NCBI GenBank assembly: GCA_023249935.1
Contig: JAHFBQ010000009.1
Location: 1-27,253, forward strand
Length of the DNA: 27,253 nucleotides
Source: a bacterium
Lineage (GTDB): Bacteria > Babelota > Babeliae > Babelales > RVW-14
Reading direction: 5' to 3'
A model generated the notes under the pieces. That model made no database searches, was not told the DNA's origin, and saw nothing but the letters and a program-made list of their open reading frames with translations. The stretch's first letter is position 1, and the number at the start of each line of letters is the position of its first letter. The translations under genes were made by a program, and so were the position numbers. Below, piece after piece: positions 1-7,972 of the stretch.

Positions 1-1386
1 AAGAACAAACGCAGCCCCGGCGAGCATCTGCTCAAGCGGCTTAATGGCCTCTTGCCACGTAGGAACTACCGTTACCTTAGTTTTGAATGGCACGGTGTTG
101 CGCGCTGCAGCCGCAAGCGGCCCAACCAGAATCACTTCATCAATCCCACCAGCTTTGGCGATCATACGCCCTACTTGACGGTTCCAAAAAACTTCTTTGT
201 CGCCTAGCTCAAGCATATCGCCAATCACCGCAACCTTCTTCCCTGGTCCGGTCATTTGGCCAAATGCTTCAATAGCAGCCCGCATACTCTCTGGATTGGC
301 ATTGTAACAATCACTGATCAATCTGCCGTTCCCACCCTTAAGCGCATGTACTTGAAAGCGCCCTTCAAATCCTTGGTAGCTTTCAATGCCAGCAATCACC
401 TGCTCGAATGGAATATTCAAAAAATAAGCAATGGTGCTTGCTGATAAAGCGTTAGCAACATAACCCTGATGTCCGCCATGCAGCGTAATATCCGCCCGCT
501 TACCATACCACTTCAGCATAAAGCGTATGTTCAATTGACCATCAACACCAGCACTTACCACCACTTTGCGCGCTTGCACCTGGTTATTGGTCTTGAAACC
601 ACATTTGGCTATCGGGTGCGCGTAGTACGCATCGCGAAGCATCGGCTGATCGCCATTAATGATACCAACGTGATGCGGCTCAAAATATTTAAAGATTTGG
701 CGTTTTTCATGCGCTACACCAATCAAGCCACCAAGACCTTTTCCGTGAGCGTGCCCAACATTGGTAATGACAGCAATGGTAGGCCGTAGTATCTCGATGC
801 GCTCAGCCATCTCACCCTGCAGTGAAATGCCAACCTCACACACAGCAACCTGATGCTCTGTCTTGATGTTGAGAATCGTGGCACATATGCCAACAACCGT
901 ATTTTGGTTTTTTAGAGAAACAAGCGCCGGGAGCTTGGCCGCCTGCAAAATGGAGCGAACCATTTCTTTAGTCGTAGTCTTCCCTACCGACCCGGTAATG
1001 GCCACAATCGGCATTGTCAGCTGCGCACGCCAAGCACGTGCCAGCGCAATGAATGCCGCAAGCGTGTCTTCTACAACGATTACCAAATTGCCTCGCCACA
1101 AAGCAGCCGGAACCTTATCAAGCACTGTTGTATCGCTTATCAAAAAGGCACAGGCACCCTTCTCTAACGCTGCTTCAATGAAATTGTGCCCATCAAAAGT
1201 GTTTCCTTTGAGCGCAATAAAGAGCGATTGCGCAGGCACATCGCGGCTATCAAATGCCACGGGAACTTGGTCATCTTTGGCTTGCCATGAAGCCCCATCA
1301 CACACCTGATCGATGCGCGCTGGATGTTTTATCAACAACTGTGCATTCGGTAACGCCCGGGCAAGAAACGTTGATGAAAGATGCAT
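1..1386 (-). CDS. murF: UDP-N-acetylmuramoyl-tripeptide--D-alanyl-D-alanine ligase (MurF), 3' end cut by window
   Basis: MurF is the last cytoplasmic Mur ligase; it adds D-Ala-D-Ala to the UDP-MurNAc-tripeptide using ATP. I translated this frame from the ATG at 1386. It stays open for 462 codons to the window edge, so only about the last 10-25 residues should be missing. Visible features are the substrate-binding SRDV and GNTFDGHNF stretch near the N-terminus, the P-loop GSVGKTTTKE (family usual: GSxGKTTTK), the NVGHAHG and CYNANPESMRAA motifs typical of MurF, and GDMLELG in the C-terminal ligase domain. The start is supported by GGAG seven bases upstream. Its presence implies the cell makes peptidoglycan, agreeing with ftsK nearby. 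Family assignment is firm. Confidence 0.93.
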   Translation of the reverse strand, partial: MHLSSTFLARALPNAQLLIKHPARIDQVCDGASWQAKDDQVPVAFDSRDVPAQSLFIALKGNTFDGHNFIEAALEKGACAFLISDTTVLDKVPAALWRGNLVIVVEDTLAAFIALARAWRAQLTMPIVAITGSVGKTTTKEMVRSILQAAKLPALVSLKNQNTVVGICATILNIKTEHQVAVCEVGISLQGEMAERIEILRPTIAVITNVGHAHGKGLGGLIGVAHEKRQIFKYFEPHHVGIINGDQPMLRDAYYAHPIAKCGFKTNNQVQARKVVVSAGVDGQLNIRFMLKWYGKRADITLHGGHQGYVANALSASTIAYFLNIPFEQVIAGIESYQGFEGRFQVHALKGGNGRLISDCYNANPESMRAAIEAFGQMTGPGKKVAVIGDMLELGDKEVFWNRQVGRMIAKAGGIDEVILVGPLAAAARNTVPFKTKVTVVPTWQEAIKPLEQMLAGAAFVL

Positions 1387-1755
1387 GTAAATTCTCCAAA
1401 ACCGTTGATTTGATCGGAAAAACGCAAGACTGAAAATTACGTGTTTTGCGATAATTGTCAAGCACCTCTGGAGTGTTTCGCGCGGCGAAATGTAGCAAGA
1501 GATACCGATACATAAAACACCACCCCTTAATTTATTTTAAAGTTGGTTCGACGGTTATTTTATACTGAAATTATACCCGCCAGTACGTCGTCCCGGCGAA
1601 GGCCGGGATCCAGGCCGGCAATAGGTTTAAGAATGGATCCCGGCTCCTAGGCCGGGATGACAGTGGAGGTTATTTTTTCAAACCATTGAATCCACACTCC
1701 CTTCTCGCATAAAATACAAATAGTATATTTTATTGTTCCAGGAAAAGGGGTTTTT
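1387..1755. other. Intergenic region between murF and an exported-protein gene
   Basis: This 369-base gap holds the upstream region of murF (minus) and of the plus-strand gene at 1756, with a palindromic repeat at 1586-1663 in between. A TATATT at 1724-1729 followed by a strong purine-rich ribosome site (1741-1750) could be the -10 of the plus gene, but no good -35 sits in front of it. No convincing gene is seen. The minus ORF at 1298-1513 mostly overlaps murF in another frame. Confidence 0.5.
1586..1663. repeat. GTCATCCCGG-type palindromic repeat, copy 1
   Basis: The left arm (1587-1612) and right arm (1633-1663) are inverted copies ending in GTCgTCCCGGC and GCCGGGATGACAG, each carrying the GGATCC step, with about 20 bases between them. 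Each arm is itself partly palindromic (CCGGC..GCCGG). The end sequence matches the elements at 19207-19354 and, more loosely, 9799-9897 and 20801-21048. Confidence 0.75.
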
Positions 1756-2292
1756 GTGAAAATACTAAGAATTTTACTTGCCGGCGCTTTGGCATACGGC
1801 ATGTTTGCGGCAGCAACCATACAAGCGAGCAATGCCGATCAATTAGAGGCAGAAGAAAAGCAGCTAATAATCGAGATACAAAGATTACAAAAGAGGCTTG
1901 ATGAGGTTCAACAAATACGAGGCACCAATATTCGCGAGGTAACCTGCAGTGTATATGCTCTTGCCGACCTACGGCCGTCTCCTCAGAGCGACCTTACCGC
2001 TTTCCAGGAATCATTTTCAGAATGGCTAACTGGTCCTGCAAAGGGACGTAAACTTAAAGTTACCTTCCAAAATGATGCCAAAACCAAAGTTGCTATCTTT
2101 TCGACGGGAAGTCGAGCTCCATTAGATCCTAATGCACTTAATATTATGGTGACGATGACAGCAACCCCGCTACCGGCTGGTGCAAGAATGGTAATGAAAA
2201 GTACCCCATATAAAGTTGATCCAACGGACCCTGTAACCATCGAGGCCTTCGAAGCGCTTGCTGACCAACTAAAACGCGATCAGTTGCAATAA
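1756..2292 (+). CDS. Exported coiled-coil protein of unknown function
   Basis: This 178-residue protein matches no family I recognise. The start is a GTG at 1756 preceded by GGAAAAGGGG at 1741-1750. Residues 1-25 form a clear signal peptide (basic MKI, hydrophobic core, cleavage likely after IQAS). Residues 27-56 are strongly heptad-like and charged (many E, K, Q and L), suggesting a short coiled coil. The remainder (60-178) is a mixed domain with one cysteine and no catalytic motif I can name. The gene stands alone: it points toward ftsK and shares a hairpin with it downstream. It is probably periplasmic or outer-membrane associated, which is inference from the signal peptide only. Confidence 0.7.
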   Translation: MKILRILLAGALAYGMFAAATIQASNADQLEAEEKQLIIEIQRLQKRLDEVQQIRGTNIREVTCSVYALADLRPSPQSDLTAFQESFSEWLTGPAKGRKLKVTFQNDAKTKVAIFSTGSRAPLDPNALNIMVTMTATPLPAGARMVMKSTPYKVDPTDPVTIEAFEALADQLKRDQLQ

Positions 2293-2300
2293 CAATCAAA

Positions 2301-2338
2301 AGCAGGAAGTAGCTCATTGAAGTGGGCTACTTCCTGCT
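2301..2338. terminator. Shared hairpin between the 178-aa gene and ftsK
   Basis: A perfect 13-bp stem (2301-2313 with 2326-2338) with an extendable inner stem and hexaloop lies between two converging stop codons, 8 bases after the plus gene and 8 bases beyond the ftsK stop. On the minus strand it is followed by TTTGATTGTT, a modest T-tract, so it best fits termination of ftsK. It probably blocks read-through from both sides. Confidence 0.75.
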
Positions 2339-2345
2339 TAACATC

Positions 2346-4274
2346 CTACCGCAAAACCTTTCTTGGCTTGCTTCCTTGCGCCGCTGCCAACAAACCATCC
2401 TGCTCCAACTGCTCGATAATTCTTGCGGAACGGTTAAAGCCTATGCGATATTGCCGCTGCAGCGATGAGATAGAAACCTCATCAACTTCTTCGATAAATT
2501 TAAGTACATCATGGTACAGCTCATCAGCCTCTTCATCTTTGTGCTCGCGGCTAATATTTTCAACCACAGCAGGACTGAGATACTCAACTTTACGCTCATT
2601 ACGCGCATGCTGCGTAACACGCTCAATCTCTTTTTCAGAAAGATACGCCCCGTGGATCCGCTGCAACGATTGAGACGCCGCATGCATAAACAGCTGATCT
2701 CCCTTGCCAAGCAACTTTTCTGCGCCTGATTGATCGAGAATAGTTCTCGAATCGACCTTAGACGACACACGAAATGCGATACGACTTGGAAAATTAACTT
2801 TAATAATCCCTGTGACTACATCGACCGATGGGCGCTGTGTCGCCACAATCATATGAATCCCTGCTGCGCGTGCCATCTGCGCAAGCCGCACAATGTATGT
2901 TTCAACCTCTTTACCAGCAACCATCATCAGATCGGCAAGCTCATCGATCACTACCGCAATAAACGGCATACGCTCAAAACGACCACCATCCTGCTTTTTT
3001 AGTGTCTCATACTTGACCGTGTAATCGAGAATGCTGCGCACACCAGCCTCAGCCATCTTGATGTAACGCTGTTCCATTTCATGTACCACCCATTTGAGCA
3101 CTTGAGAGGCTTTGAGCGGATTAGTCACGATAGGGAAAAGCAGGTGAGGCACATCAGCATAAGGTGTAAACTCAAGCCGTTTCGGATCAACAAGCACCAA
3201 ACGTAATTCATCTGGTGTTTTGGCAAGCAAGAGTGAAGTCAGCATGACGTTCACACCGACAGATTTACCCGACCCCGTCGTACCGCCAACGAGCAAATGC
3301 GGCATAGCCAAAAGATCTTCTACCAATGGCTTACCTGAGGTATCAACGCCCAGAACAATCGGCAAGTGTGCCTTGCTCTGCATAAAAAGATCACTATCAA
3401 AAATATGGGCTGCAAAAACCTGTTCGCGTGTTTGATTAGCAATTTCAAAACCGACCGCATTTTTACCAGGAATCGGCGCAATGATTCTGATGCCGGTTGC
3501 CTGTAATGCCATCGCCAAATCATCTTCCAGCGCCGTTATTTTACTTAATTTTGTATTGATGTCTGGTTGATATTCATAGAGCGTTATAAGTGGTCCTGGT
3601 TTAATTGCCAACACACAGCCCTTCACACCGAAGTGAGCAAGTTTTTGCTCAAGTAATTTGCCCCGCTCGATCATCGCACTATTCACCACAAGCTGCGCAC
3701 TATGCATCGGCACTTGAATGATGCCGCGCGGCGGCAAGGCATATGGTTGTATGTCAGACCCAGCAGCTGCCAATGTACGAAGTACCCGAGGGAGACCGTC
3801 AGCAACAAGGTCAACACTGAGAACTGTGTTAACTAAAAATCGTTTTTTATCTTCAACGTCTTGTGCAAGAACCAAAGACTGCGGTTCTTGGGTATAGGTT
3901 TTTAATTGAGAAACCGCACCAAAATCTTCTTGTACCAGTTCCTCATCAGAAACATCTGTCTCGACTTCAAGCTCTCGTCCAAAAAGAGGTTCGACATCCT
4001 GTGTAGCCGGCGTGATGTCCGCCATAGGTGACGATGTCAGCGGGCCACCCTTCTGTACACGGCGCTTACTGACCAACCTCTTGAACAGAGCTGCAAGAGC
4101 GCGCACAGCGCGTAGAATAATTGTTAAAAAAAAAAGGTAGCACGAGATGTCGTGACATGGCGCACAAGCGCGATGATACCACGAACAATTGACCTGCGTA
4201 CGATAACAACAGAGCTCACCCATAAGATTGACCAAGCAAGCACCGCCGCACCATAAAAACCTATGTACCGACAA
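2346..4274 (-). CDS. ftsK: DNA translocase FtsK, motor and gamma domains (out of frame with its membrane domain)
   Basis: This is the cytoplasmic part of FtsK, the hexameric ATPase that pumps DNA through the septum and activates XerCD at dif. The Walker A motif GGTTGSGKSVGVN lies near 3260-3300. VVIDELADLMMV is Walker B, followed by ATQRPSVDVVTG and sensor motifs. The last 60 residues form a winged-helix gamma domain (ISSLQRQYRIGFNRSA). The open frame begins at 4274, but its first 46 codons are the shadow of the membrane-domain gene. FtsK-like sequence in this frame starts at the T-run (4126-4135), and the first internal ATG in a plausible linker is at 4025. I infer that this and the 4124-4717 frame are one gene joined at the run. 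Residues after about 60 form a charged linker. Confidence 0.9.
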   Translation of the reverse strand: MSVHRFLWCGGACLVNLMGELCCYRTQVNCSWYHRACAPCHDISCYLFFLTIILRAVRALAALFKRLVSKRRVQKGGPLTSSPMADITPATQDVEPLFGRELEVETDVSDEELVQEDFGAVSQLKTYTQEPQSLVLAQDVEDKKRFLVNTVLSVDLVADGLPRVLRTLAAAGSDIQPYALPPRGIIQVPMHSAQLVVNSAMIERGKLLEQKLAHFGVKGCVLAIKPGPLITLYEYQPDINTKLSKITALEDDLAMALQATGIRIIAPIPGKNAVGFEIANQTREQVFAAHIFDSDLFMQSKAHLPIVLGVDTSGKPLVEDLLAMPHLLVGGTTGSGKSVGVNVMLTSLLLAKTPDELRLVLVDPKRLEFTPYADVPHLLFPIVTNPLKASQVLKWVVHEMEQRYIKMAEAGVRSILDYTVKYETLKKQDGGRFERMPFIAVVIDELADLMMVAGKEVETYIVRLAQMARAAGIHMIVATQRPSVDVVTGIIKVNFPSRIAFRVSSKVDSRTILDQSGAEKLLGKGDQLFMHAASQSLQRIHGAYLSEKEIERVTQHARNERKVEYLSPAVVENISREHKDEEADELYHDVLKFIEEVDEVSISSLQRQYRIGFNRSARIIEQLEQDGLLAAAQGSKPRKVLR

Positions 4275-4717
4275 AGATAGGTACTCAACATGTAGCCAAT
4301 CTGGCCACCTGGTAAGCCATGCACAAAATCAACGCTGTACAACGAAGCAATGAGTGATGCCGAAACAACGCATGCTGGTAACAATAAAACACTCAGCCAG
4401 GATCGATCGTGGCGATAGCCAAGCATCAACATATAGGCGAGAATACCAAGCGCCCCAACGAAAAAATAGGCACCAGCACCGAAGAGATGAAACAATACAA
4501 CCGAAAGATAAGCACCTGCAACTCCACCCCAATTACGAATAAAATAAAGATCGCTTTCGTAGTGAAATGGCGTGCTATCGTGCGGATGATGTGAAATAAG
4601 CGCAATGGCGAAAAAAAGCATAACAGCAACGACTGCAACACCCACCGCCTCGCTTACATAAAATTCAATGTCATCATGCTTATCATTGCGCTTTGCGCGT
4701 AAATTTTGCGAACGCAT
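4124..4717 (-). CDS. ftsK: FtsK N-terminal membrane domain, frame ends at a homopolymer run
   Basis: This frame encodes about 197 residues with four or five hydrophobic segments (for example VGVAVVAVMLFFAIALI and AYFFVGALGILAYMLML). It matches the N-terminal septum-anchoring domain of FtsK in topology, size and position directly before the motor. I place the start at the ATG at 4717, preceded by a GGGGGG stretch about five bases upstream; the longer frame to 4774 adds an implausible Cys/Arg-rich leader. The frame ends in ..ATFFF at a TAA formed by a run of ten T on the coding strand. One extra or two fewer T would fuse it to the motor frame. So this is either a sequencing or assembly indel, a slippage site, or a true break. 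Confidence 0.8.
   Translation of the reverse strand: MRSQNLRAKRNDKHDDIEFYVSEAVGVAVVAVMLFFAIALISHHPHDSTPFHYESDLYFIRNWGGVAGAYLSVVLFHLFGAGAYFFVGALGILAYMLMLGYRHDRSWLSVLLLPACVVSASLIASLYSVDFVHGLPGGQIGYMLSTYLCRYIGFYGAAVLAWSILWVSSVVIVRRSIVRGIIALVRHVTTSRATFFF
4126..4135. other. Run of ten A (T on the coding strand) at the ftsK frame break
   Basis: The break between the membrane and motor frames of ftsK falls exactly on this homopolymer. With ten T the upstream frame hits TAA at once; with eight or eleven it runs into L-T-I-I-L-R, which continues into the motor frame. Confidence 0.85.
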
Positions 4718-4921
4718 TATGCCCCCCGATCCTAAATCCCTACATGCATCCAGGCTACGCCGGACACACCCCATAATTTGAGTATCAACCCAGTGATACG
4801 ATTACCACGCAGCCTAGCCGGGCTGCAATTCTCTAGAAAAAATCTCTAATTTGTGGCGAGCCACCGATCTTTTTACTTAGACTTATGGTGTCGTATTCAC
4901 CCAGCACCAACAGGAGATAGT
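4718..4921. promoter_or_regulatory. Divergent ftsK/pgk upstream region
   Basis: This 204-base gap separates two divergent genes and must carry both promoters. It contains a 6-bp hairpin (GCAGCC 4809-4814 with GGCTGC 4821-4826) with no T-tract. I cannot name convincing -35/-10 pairs. The pgk frame can be read from 4853, but the residues before 4922 do not resemble PGK. Confidence 0.35.
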
Positions 4922-6067
4922 ATGCATACATCTTTCCTTCACACACAGCTGCTATTACGCCAACGCGTTTTTGTCCGTGCAGATTTAAATGTACCAATCG
5001 CTGAAAACGGCACCATTAAAAATGATAAGCGGTTGAAATCCATGTTGCCCACAATCAAGCATATTCAAAAACGCGGCGGCAAAGTTATTATAGGCTCTCA
5101 TATCGGCCAGCCCTCCGGCGGCAACCTTGAACATCATTTGTCTACGCGCAATCTTGTATCTTGGTTTGAGCAGGAAGGATTCGTAGTAGATTTTGAAAGC
5201 GATATGTTAGCTGCACAACCAAAGACGTATGAAAATCAAGAACGAATTATGCTCCTTGAAAATCTGCGATTCTTCGTTGGTGAACGAGAATACTCAATGC
5301 CTTTTGCCGATCTGTTAGCGAATTTGGCAGATCTGTATGTCAATGATGCATTTGGTACCATGCACCGTAACGACACCTCAGTATCGCTACTACCACGCCT
5401 GTTTTTGCCACAAAATCGCGGCTGGGGGCTTCTCGTAGAAGAAGAACTCAGCCATCTTGAGCCACTTCATGTTGCACCGCAGCAACCACTCATGCTTGTC
5501 CTGGGCGGCGCCAAAGCAGCAGACAAAATTCCTCTCATGACCAACTTTCTACTTCATCATGCACCGCAAGCAATCTTACTCGGAGGCAAACTTGCGTTCC
5601 CTTTTCTTGCAGCACAAGGAAAAAATCTTGGTGCTTCACAACCAAGTACAGAAGAAATTACGCTTGCCAAACAGGTTTTAGATAATCTTCGCAGTACCAA
5701 GCTTATACTCCCTATTGATTTTGTAGTCACAAATGACGTAATCACCGACATCGGTGCACAAAGTATTGATTTATTCGCAAATCACTTAACCAATGCAAAA
5801 ACTATTTTTCTCAATGGCACCATGGGTATCAATGATACCCCTGCTGACTCACAAGGAACCGCAGGTATTATCAATGCAATTGCGCAACTTCACGATTGTA
5901 CCAAAATTGTCGGCGGCGGCGACGCGGTGGCCGCTGTTGAAACTCTTGGCAAGGCCAATGCCATGACCTTTTTATCAACCGGTGGCGGCGCAACGCTTGC
6001 CTACCTTGCAAGCGAAAACCCATGGCAGGAGCTGCCAGGATTAAAAGCACTGGGACCAGCGGCGTAG
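4922..6067 (+). CDS. pgk: Phosphoglycerate kinase, with substitutions in conserved motifs
   Basis: PGK makes ATP and 3-phosphoglycerate from ADP and 1,3-bisphosphoglycerate in lower glycolysis. The product from 4922 is 381 residues, near the usual 390. I chose this ATG because AGGAG lies six bases upstream and the PGK alignment begins there; an upstream ATG at 4853 would add 23 unrelated residues. Motifs seen are VRADLNVP (18-25), R37, LLENLRF (111-117), NDAFGTMHR (141-149), GGAKAADKI (195-203) and the C-terminal GGGDAVAA and STGGGA. Departures are SHIGQP where SHLGRP is usual (substrate-binding Arg replaced by Gln), and FLNGTMGIND where WNGPMGVFE is usual. The fold is clear; full activity is less certain. 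Confidence 0.92.
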   Translation: MHTSFLHTQLLLRQRVFVRADLNVPIAENGTIKNDKRLKSMLPTIKHIQKRGGKVIIGSHIGQPSGGNLEHHLSTRNLVSWFEQEGFVVDFESDMLAAQPKTYENQERIMLLENLRFFVGEREYSMPFADLLANLADLYVNDAFGTMHRNDTSVSLLPRLFLPQNRGWGLLVEEELSHLEPLHVAPQQPLMLVLGGAKAADKIPLMTNFLLHHAPQAILLGGKLAFPFLAAQGKNLGASQPSTEEITLAKQVLDNLRSTKLILPIDFVVTNDVITDIGAQSIDLFANHLTNAKTIFLNGTMGINDTPADSQGTAGIINAIAQLHDCTKIVGGGDAVAAVETLGKANAMTFLSTGGGATLAYLASENPWQELPGLKALGPAA

Positions 6068-6170
6068 CTAAGAACTTCGACAGTCTAGCTCAAGCTTGTT
6101 TCAAGACTTGTAGTTTGTTATGGTGTCACTTAGAAAGTCACTTCACACAATATATTTTCTAGTGAGTACT

Positions 6171-6491
6171 ATGATTACACAAACCATTATCGATGAAGTT
6201 AAAAATAGACTAGTATCAACCTATCAACCGCTTGAAATATACCTTTTTGGTTCCTACGCATGGGGAAACCCAACAGATGAGAGCGATTTGGATTTATTAG
6301 TTGTTGTTGAAAAATCTGATGAAAAATCTCATAGACGACCACTCAAAGGTTATAGAGCTCTTTTCGATATTGACGCTCCCAACGATATCATTGTCTACAC
6401 TAAAGATGAATTCGATATAAAAAGCGTTCATGTTTCAAGTCTTGCCCATAAGGTAAAACTTCGAGGGAGAAAACTTTATGCAAAAGCTTAA
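6171..6491 (+). CDS. Minimal nucleotidyltransferase (MNT) of a HEPN/MNT pair
   Basis: This 106-residue protein has the polymerase-beta-type nucleotidyltransferase signature. GSYAWGN at 27-33 is followed by SDLDLLV at 38-44, giving the metal-binding Asp39 and Asp41, and a third acidic position is likely in the NDIIVYT strand. The start at 6171 fits the family's length; the frame is open to 6120 but that leader is not MNT-like. It overlaps the next gene by 14 bases, so the two are translated together. In known HEPN/MNT modules the MNT protein acts as antitoxin, some by adenylylating the HEPN partner. Whether this pair is a toxin-antitoxin system is inference. Confidence 0.85.
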   Translation: MITQTIIDEVKNRLVSTYQPLEIYLFGSYAWGNPTDESDLDLLVVVEKSDEKSHRRPLKGYRALFDIDAPNDIIVYTKDEFDIKSVHVSSLAHKVKLRGRKLYAKA

Positions 6492-6846
6492 TGAGCATGA
6501 GCTATGGCTTTCAATTGCGAACAATGACTTACAAGCAGCAAAAGTACTCTTGCAAGGCAAACTATACTCAACCGGCATATACCATTGCCAGCAAGTAGCA
6601 GAGAAATCTTTGAAGGGGTATTTGGCTTTCAAGGAACAGGACATCCTGAAAATACATGACCTCGTCGCCTTAGCTAAACAATGCATTCAGCTAGATCAAT
6701 CGTTTTATTCCATTGTTGAGAGTGCAGAAGAGCTAAAACCCTGGAGTACTCGATCTCGCTACCCAGATGATTTCGTTGAGGTAGAGAAATCTGAATTACA
6801 GAAAGCCATTGAACAAGCTGAACAAATTTTTTTGTTTATAAAATGA
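6478..6846 (+). CDS. HEPN domain protein paired with MNT
   Basis: This 122-residue, almost all-helical protein has the PF05168-like HEPN pattern: YHCQQVAEKSLKGYLAF around residues 36-52, then KIHDL at about 59-63, and SRYPDD late in the protein. GGGAG eight bases before the ATG fixes the start, inside the end of the MNT gene. Toxic HEPN RNases usually carry Rx4-6H near the C-terminus. Here the conserved Arg of SRYPDD has no His four to six residues later, so RNase activity by the standard mechanism is doubtful. It may bind nucleotide or be a relic of a toxin pair. Confidence 0.82.
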   Translation: MQKLNEHELWLSIANNDLQAAKVLLQGKLYSTGIYHCQQVAEKSLKGYLAFKEQDILKIHDLVALAKQCIQLDQSFYSIVESAEELKPWSTRSRYPDDFVEVEKSELQKAIEQAEQIFLFIK

Positions 6847-6885
6847 AAAATAGACCGATAAAAGCATTATTTCTTTAATGAAATC

Positions 6886-7884
6886 TCAATCTTCTTCCTC
6901 AGAACTCTCACAGTCATCATTACTCGCTTCCTGGATAATTCCCTTGCCCAATATTTCCGACCTCATAACGATATCGCGTAGTGATCGCACGAGCATTTCA
7001 CGACCTTCTTCAAAAAACACAAGCCCACTATCAAGTATCTTCTCTATTTTCGCCAATGGATATTTGCTACACAATGCATGGGCAACAACATATGACAACA
7101 TATTAAGAAAATACGAATTAGTAATTTTAAGATATCTACAAGCTTTTATTGCATCAAAGAGTTCTTTATTTCTTAACTGCAATGCAATACGCCCAAGCTC
7201 TTGTTGGTTAGCATGAAACAAGGTTGGAACATCACAATAGACCTCAGGGTCGGAAAGTTGCAGCTGTCGAATGGTACACAACAGATACATAACGCGCGAT
7301 GAGATAGTAATGCCATTGTATTTAAGCTTATGCACAATTGATTCAAATGGAGTGCCTGCGGTTTGAAACAAAAAATCCTCATCGATAGCGCTCTCTGGAA
7401 CCAAAAATATGTAGCCATCTGTTACTGGACAGGTAAAAACTGTTTCGTCTTCTACTGAACCAAAAACATCAATCAAATTGTTATCTTGATGCTCTGGTTG
7501 ATGCTCTGGCAAGATTACTGGGGATTGCCAATATCTCTTACGCATACCACTCCAACAGGTTTGAACAAAACCTATTCCCCTAGCGTAATTCCGTGTAACA
7601 TAATTCCATGCTGCCTCAGCATTTTTTCTATATTCAATGCCTCTGACACGGGTAAGACCATCAGCCACACCTACTTTTACATCAGCCATACTTGGCAATG
7701 TCTTAAGTAGATCAAATGGATTTGGCGCAAAAATTTTGTGCAATTCCTGTTTTTGTTCAGCAGCACCATCTATTGCTGATTTTAAAAACACAGCAGCTTT
7801 TGACGGGGTACCCGCAAATGCTAGAGTCCCAGTCATTATCAACGTCACCAACACACCCCGTTGCATACCTTGAATGAAATTCAT
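6886..7884 (-). CDS. Exported protein with a SKP1/POZ-like C-terminal half
   Basis: The 332-residue product has a signal peptide (residues 1-30, core VLVTLIMTGTLAFAG) and an AGGA ribosome site just before the ATG. Residues 40-145 match nothing I know. Residues 148-283 resemble eukaryotic SKP1: VTDGYIF (154-160) corresponds to SSDGEIF; ITISSRVMYLLCTIRQL to the PLPNV..ILKKVIQWC helix; and ELFDAIKACRYLKITNSYF (241-259) followed by YPLAKIEKIL to LFELILAANYLDIKGL and TPEEIR. The tail is acidic (CESSEEED). SKP1 links F-box proteins to cullin in SCF ubiquitin ligases, so a secreted mimic would be a host-directed effector. The likeness is by eye, over three separated motifs; export and role are inferred. 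Confidence 0.55.
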   Translation of the reverse strand: MNFIQGMQRGVLVTLIMTGTLAFAGTPSKAAVFLKSAIDGAAEQKQELHKIFAPNPFDLLKTLPSMADVKVGVADGLTRVRGIEYRKNAEAAWNYVTRNYARGIGFVQTCWSGMRKRYWQSPVILPEHQPEHQDNNLIDVFGSVEDETVFTCPVTDGYIFLVPESAIDEDFLFQTAGTPFESIVHKLKYNGITISSRVMYLLCTIRQLQLSDPEVYCDVPTLFHANQQELGRIALQLRNKELFDAIKACRYLKITNSYFLNMLSYVVAHALCSKYPLAKIEKILDSGLVFFEEGREMLVRSLRDIVMRSEILGKGIIQEASNDDCESSEEED

Positions 7885-7927
7885 ACCATTCCTTTTGCTT
7901 GAAAATATATATACCCCAATCGAGGGA

Positions 7928-7942
7928 TGCTTATGATAAGCA
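7928..7942. repeat. Short palindrome upstream of the SKP1-like gene
   Basis: TGCTTAT and ATAAGCA are perfect 7-base inverted repeats around a single G, between the phosphatase stop (7973) and the SKP1-like start (7884). It could be an operator or chance in an AT-rich stretch. Confidence 0.3.
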
Positions 7943-7972
7943 ATTGGTACAAAAACGCGAATGGGTAGGTCT

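Noticed and set aside
863..1309. Plus-strand ORF of 148 codons
   Set aside because: It lies wholly opposite murF, whose motifs are clear, and its own translation has no recognisable features.
1298..1513. Minus-strand ORF of 71 codons upstream of murF
   Set aside because: It overlaps the murF start in another frame and has no homology signal; the murF ribosome site lies within it.
2317..2673. Plus-strand ORF of 118 codons
   Set aside because: It is a Ser/Cys-rich shadow of the ftsK 3' end with no ribosome site.
6068..6119. Possible terminator after pgk
   Set aside because: CAAGCTTG/CAAGaCTTG can pair, but the stem is interrupted and no T-tract follows; too weak to call.
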